Source of the DNA: Hexactinellida sp. DTS-2022
Taxonomy: Eukaryota > Porifera > Hexactinellida
Direction: 5' to 3'
DNA: 64,000 nucleotides
Assembly (NCBI GenBank): GCA_028753945.1
Contig: JAPNXP010000010.1
Coordinates: forward strand, 4,281,042-4,345,041
The position numbers were made by a program, and so were the translations under genes. Below the pieces are notes generated by a model, which was not told where the DNA came from, did no database searches, and saw only the letters and a program-made list of their open reading frames with translations. The stretch's first letter is position 1; every line of letters begins with the position of its first letter. Below, piece after piece: positions 55,336 through 64,000 of this stretch.

Positions 55336-55905
55336 CTAAACTAGCAACGTGGGACCGTCCAAATATGTCTCCACATTCGAGTACAGCCTCGCTAGCTTTC
55401 CATACACGCCCAAGTCGGATCTTCGTGCGTACCAGTCGAATTCGGTTGGTCCAAATTTACTTAGGAAATCGCGGCCGAGGATCCGTATGGTGGATGCCTC
55501 CTGTAGCACTCCAAATGGATGCGATATTCTTTGATCGTCTCCCAGATCAACAGTGAGGGATATGTTCCCAACTACATGTATAGGTTCTTTTCCGACTCCG
55601 TATATTCTCGTGGGCCTTTTCTGTATTTTCGATTCTAATCCTAGGCTTCGGATTGTTCCAAGGTCAATAACACTGGGGCCAGCGCCGGAGTCTATTAGCA
55701 TGGTTATTGCAGTGTTGTTAATCTTGGCGGTAATGGCGATGGAGGATTCGTTTGGTCTGCGTGTGACGTGAAGTAACCGTTTGTTCTTCCCTCTGTACCT
55801 GTTTGGACAATTTGGTACGATGTGTCCCTTGTTTCCGCAGATTGAACATTTTCTCTCGGGGCAGTACCGCATGATGTGGTTTGCTCCGCATATGTAGCAC
55901 TTTAT
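55336..55905 (-). pseudogene. gypsy zinc knuckle and aspartic protease
   Basis: Minus strand. Knuckle CSICGNKGHIVPNC (C-x2-C-x4-H-x4-C), preceded by a second knuckle just upstream in a shifted frame. The protease then has AITMLIDSGAGPSVIDLGTI with the catalytic DSGA and a C-terminal half IRILGRDFLSKFGPTEFDWY. The frame is open for 178 codons to 55336. This is the best-preserved piece of the element. Confidence 0.8.
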
Positions 55906-55921
55906 TTCTTCTCGCTGTGGT

Positions 55922-56731
55922 TTATTCCAGTCCCGCTGTGGTTGATTCCAATCCCGCTGTGGTTTTCCCAGTCCCGTTGTGGTTTATTCCAATCCAGCTG
56001 TGGTTTATCCCAGTCCCGCTGTGGTATGTTTCTTTGTCTTTGTGGGTACTTATTCCTCGGTTGATAATTGGTAGAGTAGACAGTACTTTCCATGTCGAAC
56101 GTTTCGCTCCGTCCCTCAAAGCTAGTGTTAGGCGAGGAGTCTGTGTGTTCCTTTTCGATAACTGCCACTTTTCAATTGCCTCACATTTTCTACTGCCGCA
56201 GTCGGGGCTGTAGCCTTTCTCTTGGAGTTCCTTCTTGATAGCTATTAGCAATTTTCTGCCATCTGGCCCATCCAGTTCGGGTTTAATCCCTACGATCGTT
56301 GCTTTGATTTTAGATTCTACGTCCCTGGGTAATTGGGCTGCTATAAGCGGAGCGACAAACTTCATGTCCACGTTCGCCTCAACTGCTTTGCGCTTGGTGG
56401 AGAAGAAGAAATCTTCGATACGCTCTCCGGGCTGCCAATTGATGCGGCTAAGATGCTGCATGGCTGTATACTGGTCTGAGGGTGGATCGAGTGTCTCTGC
56501 AAGTATATCGAGAGCTTCACTGACCGTGGCTACAGATTTGACTAAGTCTTGTACCAGGACTCTATCAGCCGTGTTCCGATTGACAAAAGCGGGGAGCATT
56601 TGCAATACGTGCCGTTCACCATTTTCGGCGTACCTGAGTTGTTCGGTGCTAGCTTCAAAGATCACCCTCCAGTCCGAGATGCGGTCGTCATCTTGCAGTT
56701 TCGGGGCTAGGAGATTTTGCGATGCCATCAA
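55922..56731 (-). CDS. gypsy gag-like polyprotein start
   Basis: 269-codon minus-strand frame from ATG at 56731, starting MMASQNLLAPKLQDDDRISD. The capsid-like part has RHVLQMLPAFVNRNTADRVL and YTAMQHLSRINWQPGERIED then FFFSTKRKAVEAN. It ends in imperfect decapeptide-like repeats (GINHSGTGINH-type, 55922-56020) produced by a 24-30-bp tandem repeat. The zinc knuckle follows in another frame, so gag is probably frameshifted near 56130. Function: virus-like particle formation of the retroelement. Confidence 0.7.
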   Translation of the reverse strand: MMASQNLLAPKLQDDDRISDWRVIFEASTEQLRYAENGERHVLQMLPAFVNRNTADRVLVQDLVKSVATVSEALDILAETLDPPSDQYTAMQHLSRINWQPGERIEDFFFSTKRKAVEANVDMKFVAPLIAAQLPRDVESKIKATIVGIKPELDGPDGRKLLIAIKKELQEKGYSPDCGSRKCEAIEKWQLSKRNTQTPRLTLALRDGAKRSTWKVLSTLPIINRGISTHKDKETYHSGTGINHSWIGINHNGTGKTTAGLESTTAGLE

Positions 56732-56989
56732 GGAATAGTTATGTAATCGTTATTATTATGTTGTGCCCAAGTTATACGTTTGATAAGTAAATATACGTAT
56801 GTACACGAACAATTATGAATAATAACGATTAAATATAGCAGTAACTAGTAAATTAGTTGTAAGTCTATATATATAATCTACTAATTAGTGAATGAGCATA
56901 ATCTCGTGTGAGCGGGGATTGATTCCTAATGAACAGCATAATTCCGTTGCTAATCTCGTATAGTTACCTAACACTATTAAAAGTTAAAA

Positions 56990-57300
56990 CACAAACCTTT
57001 GTGTATCTATCTATCTATCTATATATAAAAAGAGCAATTGTTGTGTGTTTGTGTGTTTGTGTGTTTGTTTGTTTGTTTGTTTGTTTGTTTGTCCAGAATT
57101 AATTGGAAAGACTACGAGTCCCAGAAAGCTGAAAATTTGTATACAGGGGTAATTTTATACTGCGACAACGATCTATTGGTTTTTGAAGAGAAATATTTAC
57201 ATTTGAAGGTGACAAAATATGTTAGCCAATTAAATTCGAGGGTTTGTTAGTATGGATTAGCAGATTTCATCAATTAGTATAAATAGATTGTGCATAATAG
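56990..57300 (+). mobile_element. Helitron-like 5' fragment with (GTTT)n
   Basis: ACTATTAAAAGTTAAAACAC near 56970, then TATATAAAAAGAGCAATTGTTG, a GTTTGTTTG run (57040-57092) and CCAGAATTAATTGGAAAGA. The same block recurs at 57604-57740. Confidence 0.5.
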
Positions 57301-57469
57301 AAATATTTTCTGAGGCTGCAATTTGATTGATTGAAAATAAATTAATTTAACCAATCAATCATTAGTCTATTCTATTGCCTGTTTTTCTTTTAGTATTATT
57401 TTGATTCGAGCTTTCTTATCGTGCAACTGAAATTTATTGAGCTATTAAAGCTCATTATTAATGTGATTG

Positions 57470-57745
57470 CTTTGGGGAGGGAAAGGCCGCGAAGCGGCCG
57501 TTAATTGTATCGCGTAGTGCCTAATACGAACGAACAAAAGTCGCGAAGCGACTTTTGTGAGAGAGTGATCCGTCGCGAATCGACCGAGACCGAAGGGCTC
57601 GTATATTAAAAGAGGAATTGTTGTTTGTGTGTGTGTTTGTGTGTTTGTCCAGAATTAATTGGAAAGAGTTCGAGTCCCAGAAAGCTGAAAATTTGTATAC
57701 AGGGGTAATTTTGTACTGCGACAACGATCTATTGGTTTTCTAAAC
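57470..57745 (+). mobile_element. Adjacent Helitron 3' and 5' fragments
   Basis: 3' part: GGCCGCGAAGCGGCC, AAGTCGCGAAGCGACTT and GACCGAAGGGCTCGTATAT, the end shared with 2212-2962 and 59000. It is followed at once by a new 5' part (TTAAAAGAGGAATTGTTG, GTGTTTGTCCAGAATTAATT). Suggests head-to-tail tandem copies. Confidence 0.5.
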
Positions 57746-58539
57746 GAAATAATGGGATTATGACGTCAGAAACGCACATATTTGGTAATAACTCTTTCAG
57801 TTTTTATTCGATTTGCCCACAATTTTAGATGATAACACAACATACAATGAGACACACGTGTTCCGATTTATGGGAATGTGACGTCACGTGGGAACTACTT
57901 CGGATTCAGCTCTTACACTTTTGGTTCAATCGACAAATAATTTTGTCACATTATAAAACAGAATGTATTATGTATTGCATGTTTCTAGAAATTTTATAAT
58001 TTTCGCATTTTATCTGAGCCAGGCAATAACAAAAATGAAACCTCCAATTGCTGCGTCATTGCACATATTGAGGTTTGACGATTTAATCTTCACCTACATT
58101 ATTTCCGAAATTGCATACTTGATTAATCCAGCTTAGCTTCCATCAGTTTATTTCTATTCGTGATGTATTTAGCTTACGTCAATGACATAAGTATGCATAA
58201 TATTAATATCAATCTGATTTGTTTGGTTAATTAACAACAATGCGCTTAGAGCTCTAATGCATTGTTTATTTATTACACCTATATTGGCTTCTATAATAAG
58301 ACTATCAATGGAACCTAGGATTTCTACTAGAAATGAATTAAGTTAAATAATCTAGCATTTTGGTTCTGCCTAACGATGAGATTTATTATGTTAATTTTTG
58401 CTATCAATTAAATTAAATAATTCACTAACCCAGCTCCTGCAAAATCATTTGTTTATGGTGAGATTTATAAATGTTTATTACTATTAAATCAAATAATTTG
58501 CAACCATGAATTTACCTCTGCATAATAATGGTTTAATGG

Positions 58540-58602
58540 TGAGAATAAGACCGCGAAGCGGTCTTATTCTCATCTTTAAACGATTATTATGCAGAGATTA
58601 AA
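58540..58602. repeat. Long inverted repeat around GACCGCGAAGCGGTC
   Basis: ATTATGGTTTAATGGTGAGA + ATAAGACCGCGAAGCGG is mirrored by ATTCTCATCTTTAAACGATT + ATTAT. The stem is about 30 bp with few mismatches. Confidence 0.7.
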
Positions 58603-58914
58603 TCCAGAGTTGGTAAATTACTTTGCATTACAATTTACTGAAGTAAATTAATTGCGTATAAATTTACTAAGACAGGTCTCAATTTATTTGAGCTATAACA
58701 AGCTAACGTTTTAATATAGCTGAACGAGCTACCCTTAAGAATTATTGAGCTATTAATTAACTAATAATTAATAACTAATGAGCAATGCGAATAACTTACA
58801 TAACATAATTTCCCAAACAAATTACAGTAACTAATCACAACCCAAAATGAATTTGGGCACGAGTTAATAAGTCATAGTGTCTAATTTAATTTACTAGCCA
58901 CAGGTGAACTCCTT

Positions 58915-59402
58915 ATTAATATTATTGCTTTGGGGAGGGAAAGGCCGCGAAGCGGCCATTAATTGTATCGCGTAGTACCTAATAACACGAACGAACAAAA
59001 GTCGCGAAGCGACCGAGACCGAAGGGCTCGTATATATATATATATTTGTTTGTATGTTGCGATTTGATTGAAGAAACTGGACGGTTTCCAAATGTGATTT
59101 TGGCATCTATGGGTAACTTTGGCACCCGACAACAACATTAGGTTTCCACTCTAAATTTCTCATACCTCGCCAAGTTATGACATGTTGGTCTCACCATATT
59201 ATCAATATGCTTTCTCATTATCGAATGATGACGTAATTATTAAGCTATCACATTGTTAAATTTGACTATTTAGGCCTATTTACGATTTATATCGATGTTA
59301 GAAGTAGTATATAAAATGGTAAATACCCATACTCCAACTGCGATGCGTTTGGTGTATGGTTGTGTTCTGCTGCGAAGTGACCTAGCAAGCGAAGCGCGCT
59401 AC
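58915..59402 (+). mobile_element. Helitron-family 3' fragments in tandem
   Basis: 58920-59035 repeats the GGCCGCGAAGCGGCC..GAAGGGCTCGTATA end. 59035-59402 then follows the 46.9-kb family (GAAGAAACTGGACGGTTTCC to GCGAAGCGCGCTA). The first has no 5' end and the second starts abruptly. Confidence 0.55.
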
Positions 59403-59749
59403 TCTTTATTTAGATTGGAAGCCATACAATATTATGCAAATAAATAATATATTTTTCCACTGGACATTTTCCAAATGTAGAATTGAATTGAATTAGTAAT
59501 ATGAAATGAACCCACACCTAATACTAGAGACTATTAATCCTAGTACCATGAATTCCAGAAATCTCTGGGAAAATTTATTTTTTCTCTAAAGAACAATACT
59601 TTGGATACATTTATGAATTAAAAGAAGCTTTTAAATCGACTACGAAATATAACATTACAGTCTAAGCCAATACGAGATGTGCGATAATTTTTTCAGTTAA
59701 TGGGAAATATTTTACCCCCGAGTTTTTATTTTCTAGATCTGAGGTCAGT

Positions 59750-60300
59750 GTAGGAATATTTAGGCCGAGTCCTCCGGGAGTGCGAGAATCTCACGCTCCT
59801 GGTGGTCCATGTATCCCTCCCCGTCAATTTTGGTATCAGCTGCTCTTGGATGGTTAGCTCCATCGGGACGAATAAGTCAGCTACGCTGGGCGTGGTCCAA
59901 CTAATGAACAGCCATTTCGCGGTTAGTCCATGTGTAAGGGCAGCGTATGCTGATTGGGGTTGTGTTTTGGCTATATTGGCTATTTTAGAGAGTTCTGAGC
60001 TGAACGCGTCAATTTTATTTCCACGTAAGATCGCACAAAATCTTCTGTTCCTACGGCGGAACCGAGTAGTTTTATTCCTTGACGGGTGATGTTGATCCCG
60101 GTCCCGTCGAAAAGTGCTTCGGCTTCAGCTTTCTTCGTTTCTTTACGATAATCCACGTCTTGCTCGAGTTCTGCAGGTATCCAAATGCAGGGCCAGCCTT
60201 ATTTAACTCGTCCCACCATACCTTGTCTCGCTGTAGCCGGCTTCCCCATGTGGCATTATCTGCATATCAAACTTGTTTTGTCTGGGGGCGCTTCAGTTTT
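59750..60300 (-). pseudogene. Retrotransposon pol fragment (RT downstream region), frameshifted
   Basis: The minus strand reads YADNATWGSRLQRDKVWWDE then LNKAGPAFGYLQNSSKTWII. After a shift it gives AEALFDGTGINITRQGIKLL then GSAVGTEDFVRSYV, and then LSKIANIAKTQPQSAYAALT then HGLTAKWLF and LIPKLTGRD. This fits a family of animal retrotransposon proteins with the pattern GP..GY.PN.SKTWL.VK..LF.GTGI.IT..G...LG..IG....YV, followed by AYAAFTHGL and LLALPARLGG motifs. The element class was not determined. At least three frameshifts. Open frames on the plus strand here are shadows. Confidence 0.65.
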
Positions 60301-60423
60301 CGAATAAGGGGGAGTTTGTTCTCTTACAATCAATCTTAGGTTGCACATCTCTGTTCATTCTTTTATAAATTTTTGTTTCTTGATGTGAAATGGTTGAAAT
60401 ATTGATAGTTGAGATCAGTGGCT

Positions 60424-60575
60424 CGCTAGCTCGGCGCCACTGGTGGGGCACAGTTGGGGACAGCCTACCTCAGGAGGGGCACACTAACATTAATTCCCTA
60501 CCTAATGTGGGGCTTTAGGTGGGGCACGCTCAAATTCAGACGGGGCACATGCCCCACTTGGCCCCACCCTTCTTT
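60424..60575. mobile_element. Possible hAT-like fragment, GGGGCAC-rich
   Basis: CAGTGGCTCGCTAGCTCGG then repeated GGTGGGGCACA motifs and GCCCCACTTGGCCCCACCC, like the ends of the hAT MITEs at 12.3 and 31.1 kb. No right TIR or TSD. Confidence 0.35.
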
Positions 60576-61099
60576 TATAGAAATATCGTCGATGGGCGGC
60601 TGCAAGAATAGAAGACTTTTGTTTTTATTTTCAAGCTTTTAATTTACCTGTTTTTCACGTTGTATATACTTCTTGGAAAGATGTATAGGATAAACAGCTT
60701 TATTCTTTGTAATATTTTTACAGTAAACACATTTCTTTTGTTACTGAAGTGGAAGGAAATGACCCGATAAATTTTGGTTGTGTCTTATTAGTATTGGGAG
60801 ATTCGTGTATTTTTTGACATTGCTTACTAAAAACAACTCTCCCCCTTGAAATTCCGCCTTAAAATACTATTATTTATTAAGGTATCCAGTTATATATTTA
60901 TTTATATTAGTTATCGTACTATATACCTGTTAGTTTTCACTTACTTACCATATATCCGCTTATGCCTTTTCTGCTCAATTTTAATATTTAAACGATTCAG
61001 TTTCATTTTGCTGCCGAATTATCTGCTTTTCTTCGCCAAGAATGTCAGTATTTTCAGAGTTCATTGGCAAAAGGATTATTTAGAGAGTTGCTGTGGGAC

Positions 61100-61325
61100 A
61101 ATTCATTTTCTGAAGATTCTTCGCTAGTAAATATCCTGTATTCTTTTTGCTCAGATTTAGTAATGGAATGGCATCACACTTGCGACCAAACATAAGTTCG
61201 AATGCTGTAAACTTTGTGGTTCTCTTAATCTTAGTGTTTTAAGCTATTACTGCGAATTGTAGTTGGTTAGCCATGCTCCATCTGAAGTTTAGCAAACTTT
61301 CACAATTTTCTTGCCAAATATTAGA
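61100..61325 (-). pseudogene. Integrase core end fragment (gypsy/Ginger type)
   Basis: The minus strand reads IWQENCESLLNFRWSMANQL then, after a stop, KRTTKFTAFELMFGRKCDAI then PLLNLSKKN. TTK.TAFELMFGRK is the conserved motif at the end of the integrase catalytic core. The surrounding sequence holds no other recognisable piece. Confidence 0.6.
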
Positions 61326-62345
61326 ATAGTTAACATATGATTAATTTATTATGCTTCATTTTCAAACAAAATGATAAACTCAAACTATCAAAATGTTAAT
61401 ATGTGCCTCCACAAGACAGTTGCTTTGAGGATAGTATTCTCTGTTCCGCACTGAACTCTTGTAAAATAATTTGAAAATAAATCGAATATTTCATTATTAT
61501 TTCAATAGCAACAATTAGAATTTCGTGTTAATTCAATATAAGATTATGATTTAGCAGCATTCAAAACAATGAGACGTAGTAGAACACCCAAACACCTGTT
61601 TTGGTTAGATAACGCTCTATTTGAATATATTGCGAGACTAATGCTAAAGTTAATTTAATGATGCAACTGTTGCATGTGGTCTTGTTGGAATTTCTCGTAT
61701 CAAAACTGTAGAGACCATAACTACTATCGCGTTATATTTTAGTATTATTGTAATTACTAACCTTGCAGGTAAATTCTCTTACTGGTATATTTTTGGGACA
61801 CCGTATATGAGATATATACTCAATAGCTCAGCAACTACTGCACTAGTTTTCGTTATAAACAACTTAGAGAACAACATAGAGCACATGCTTGTATCCACAC
61901 TCATTTTGAGGCATATCAACAAATATATCAATGCCTATATGCTGCCAATGCCTCTCAGGAGAATTGATGGGTTGGAATTCCCTGTTTGGATGCGGAATTT
62001 ACAGAAATTATCTTACTAAAGTGATATGACTTGACCTATTAGTAGATTGTTGTTATATTAAAAGTTATCATTGTAATAACTAACCAATTGAAACAAACTT
62101 ACAAATTTTTTGATTGTGTCGTACATATTATCCCAATAATAGGTTTGTCTAATACAGGACATTGTAGCATTGAAGCTCGGGAGATCCACATAATTCGCCT
62201 CCAGAATATTAGGAATTTGAGATTTGTGTGGTTATTCAAAACGTTAAAGATTAGCCCAATTGTTACGAATAACCTATAAGAGAAGTTCCTGATAATACGT
62301 TTCTGAAATTTCATTCGTACGTGTAGTACACTTGGACATTAGTAT
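61325..62345. other. Intronic stretch, nothing recognised
   Basis: AT-rich. Open frames of 60-70 codons occur on both strands without family features. Confidence 0.4.
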
Positions 62346-62357
62346 AAACCCATCATA

Positions 62358-62566
62358 CACGCATGTAACATTGTTGCATCTTGGATGTTGGATTTTGTTT
62401 TTTGGTATTTCATGCAAACTTTGTTGCATGAATCTTGTTGCATGGAAATTCAGCAGTATTCTGTTTTTCTCAGTAGAAAACGCAACACTGTATGCAACAT
62501 TGGTGCACGTTGCATGTCACCATTTGGCATGCAACTTTATTATATTCAAACAATTGCATGTAAGAA
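62358..62566. repeat. TTGCATG-rich MITE-like repeat
   Basis: CATGTAACATTGTTGCATC near the left and GGCATGCAACTTTATTAT..CAATTGCATGTAAG near the right. At least eight GCATG/CATGCAAC motifs in both orientations lie between. Probably a foldback-type MITE. 62590-63146 has nothing recognised. Confidence 0.5.
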
Positions 62567-63146
62567 CAATTTCGATAAAAACTTAATTAATTATAAAAAC
62601 CTTAAACTAAGTTACTTTTAATTAATAAATATATTATTGGCTACGCTTCAAACAATATTCTATTCTATTACAATGCTGTTCGGATCTAGGTTGACTAATT
62701 CATTGAAAATGGCAAGAATTATTGATTATTCATGAATGTTTATTGTGCTCACATTCAATTGTGGATCATTTAATACCAGCGGTAGCAGTAATATATGACT
62801 CATTTCAGGTTCTTAAAGTAATACAATTGACAATTGTATCCAAGAAAATAGTGGAAACCACTATTTTATGAACATAAATTTTGAGTAAATCTTGAATGAT
62901 TCATGAATTAGTCAACTTAGGTTCGGACGGATCATTATCAAATAAAGTGCTAATTTTTATTGCTTCATCTTAACTGAATAAGTTTCTTAAAACCAATTAT
63001 ATATGTTTTCAAAGAATAACTGCAGAACTGCAATATTAAATTTTCGAAAATGTATGTGATAATAAAAATTGAATTCTTACAATGGCTCTAATAGACAATA
63101 ATTTTGGAATGCAATGGGTTAAACGGAAATTTCCAATAATACAAAG

Positions 63147-63230
63147 AGTTGCTACCTTCCGAAACACCTCAAGGAATTGGTTTATTTCCATTATGGTGAA
63201 AATGACTTGAATAAAATTTTAAAATCACAG
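63147..63230 (+). CDS. CEP290: Candidate short CEP290 exon (fourth in window)
   Basis: A 28-codon stretch open in the phase required by the previous exon, ending in a good donor (TCACAG|GTATGC at 63231). The translation starts SCYLPKHLKELVYFHYGEN and ends DLNKILKSQ. It can be aligned without gaps with the vertebrate CEP290 segment SLSELELANKQYNELTAKY, RDILQK, but identity is low. The acceptor (TACAAAG) lacks a pyrimidine tract, and an in-frame stop lies just upstream at 63120-63122, so the exon cannot be longer by more than a few codons. It could be a chance open frame. No further exon was recognised from 63231 to 64000. Confidence 0.4.
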
Positions 63231-63601
63231 GTATGCATAGACGTTTTTTGTCTATTTCTTTGATTTTTGGATATTTAGTCTATTATTCTTCTATTTAGCG
63301 GTGATTTCCTAATATTATAATTCCTCAATCTTTACCTAGTAAAAAATTCTAGGTTTCTCACTATCTTTTCTTCTCGTAGTTACTAATGTATTTAAGGCAT
63401 TGACAGTTCGTTTTTAACATTATTTTTATTAAACTCTAAAAATTAAGCTTTTGGGTAAGTCAAAACTACAGAATGAATATTTTGATGTGGTAAATTCCAA
63501 GTAATTACAAACATAATTCTATTTGTTAATGTAAGTGTTGGGTCACTTTAAAACATACTATTATGTATAATATCAATAATTAATTCATCTAGACATACTT
63601 A

Positions 63602-63858
63602 CATGGGCGTAAACTTCATCAAAATACCCATGGTGCCACGACACTTTGTTCATTCCCTAGTTATATATTTTTCTGGATAACTATTCATTTTGTGTTTTTG
63701 TGTCTTAATTAAAAAATTATTTAGCTCGCCATCTGCTAAATTAAGTTTGTGGGGTTAATTTCGGTTTGAAAATGCCAGAGCCAGACACATTTGGCACCAT
63801 GACATCACAGCCGTCAGGGTGCCAGGCACCCGCCGCACACCCCAAGTTTACGCCCCTG
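63602..63858. mobile_element. hAT-type MITE, TSD CATACTTA
   Basis: Ends CATGGGCGTAAACTTC and CCCAAGTTTACGCCCCTG, with CATACTTA on both sides (63594-63601, 63859-63866). 257 bp, non-coding. It lies in the intron following the candidate fourth CEP290 exon. Confidence 0.85.
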
Positions 63859-64000
63859 CATACTTATATGCAATTAAAATTATTAACCTAAAATAATTTT
63901 TAATTAGAAATCCCAAGATTACCCGTACGAACTGTTAACATGATTCTGTACCTGGTAAATATTTCAATCAGGCGGTTATTCCACAAAAGAGTAGTTGCCT

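Larger units (their letters stand above)
52245..56731 (-). mobile_element. Ty3/gypsy retrotransposon, degenerate, LTRs not found
   Basis: The minus-strand order is gag (56731-55922), zinc knuckle and protease (55900-55336), RT (54100-53499), RNase H (53343-52676) and integrase (52676-52245). This is canonical gypsy order. It is interrupted by a hAT at 54254-55263. No LTR pair, primer-binding site or polypurine tract could be identified at either end, and the integrase is cut before its C-terminal domain. Confidence 0.8.

Noticed and set aside
55881-56213. Plus-strand frame with repeated SRCGL/PAVV units
   Set aside because: Antisense shadow of the tandem repeat at the end of the gypsy gag.
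60060-60110. LTGDVDPGPVEKC, resembling a 2A-like peptide at the start of a non-LTR ORF
   Set aside because: The motif lacks the NPGP core, and the same bases on the minus strand encode a conserved retrotransposon block, so the plus frame is a shadow.
1-64000. tRNA, rRNA and other structured RNA genes
   Set aside because: No A/B box pair with cloverleaf and no rRNA-like stretch was found by eye. A covariance-model scan would be decisive.

Overview
This is eukaryotic DNA, almost certainly from an invertebrate animal with an AT-rich, transposon-laden genome. It shows spliced exons with GT..AG borders, coding exons separated by 10-24 kb, and animal-type mobile DNA (Ginger, FLYWCH-MULE, P, hAT, Helitron, Ty3/gypsy). 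I cannot place the organism more closely. No rRNA, tRNA, CRISPR array or bacterial operon was seen.

The only host gene I recognise lies on the + strand and spans nearly the whole window. It is a CEP290 (ciliary transition-zone coiled-coil protein) orthologue. Three exons are well supported (4702-5011, 15042-15281, 38276-38668). They are all phase-compatible and read in the same order as the middle of animal CEP290. A fourth short exon (63147-63230) is weaker. The introns are about 10.0, 23.0 and 24.5 kb, and both ends of the gene lie outside the window.

Nearly everything else is mobile DNA inside those introns, often nested, so target-site duplications (TSDs) give an order of insertion. Region by region:
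0-4.7 kb: a possible coding end at the window edge, a 34-bp CCAAT-containing tandem array, MITEs, and a hAT-like element holding a Helitron that holds a 351-bp element.
5.3-11.6 kb: a complete Ginger1-type element (TG..CA ends, 4-bp TSD) whose minus-strand spliced gene encodes an integrase followed by an OTU-like protease.
17.7-22.9 kb: a hairpin-bearing repeat cut by a Ginger2/KRBA2-like element, itself cut by a FLYWCH-MULE.
24-27 kb: a P-type transposase relic (THAP domain) cut by a hAT.
28-38 kb: further copies of the hairpin repeat, hAT elements (one inside another) and a pogo-like MITE.
38.8-45.1 kb: a second P-type element with a MULE inserted near its 3' end. That MULE has 31-bp-repeat foldback ends and a transposase carrying a C-terminal RING finger, and its gene is cut by a MULE-type MITE.
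45-49.8 kb: nested pogo-like, hAT-like and Helitron elements.
50-56.7 kb: two degenerate Ty3/gypsy elements tail to tail, one cut by a hAT.
57-64 kb: Helitron fragments, a retrotransposon pol fragment, an integrase fragment and small MITEs.

The coding relics are mostly broken by frameshifts, stops or insertions. No autonomous element looks fully intact. Coordinates of TSD-bounded elements were read base by base. Homology calls rest on motif recognition, without any database search.
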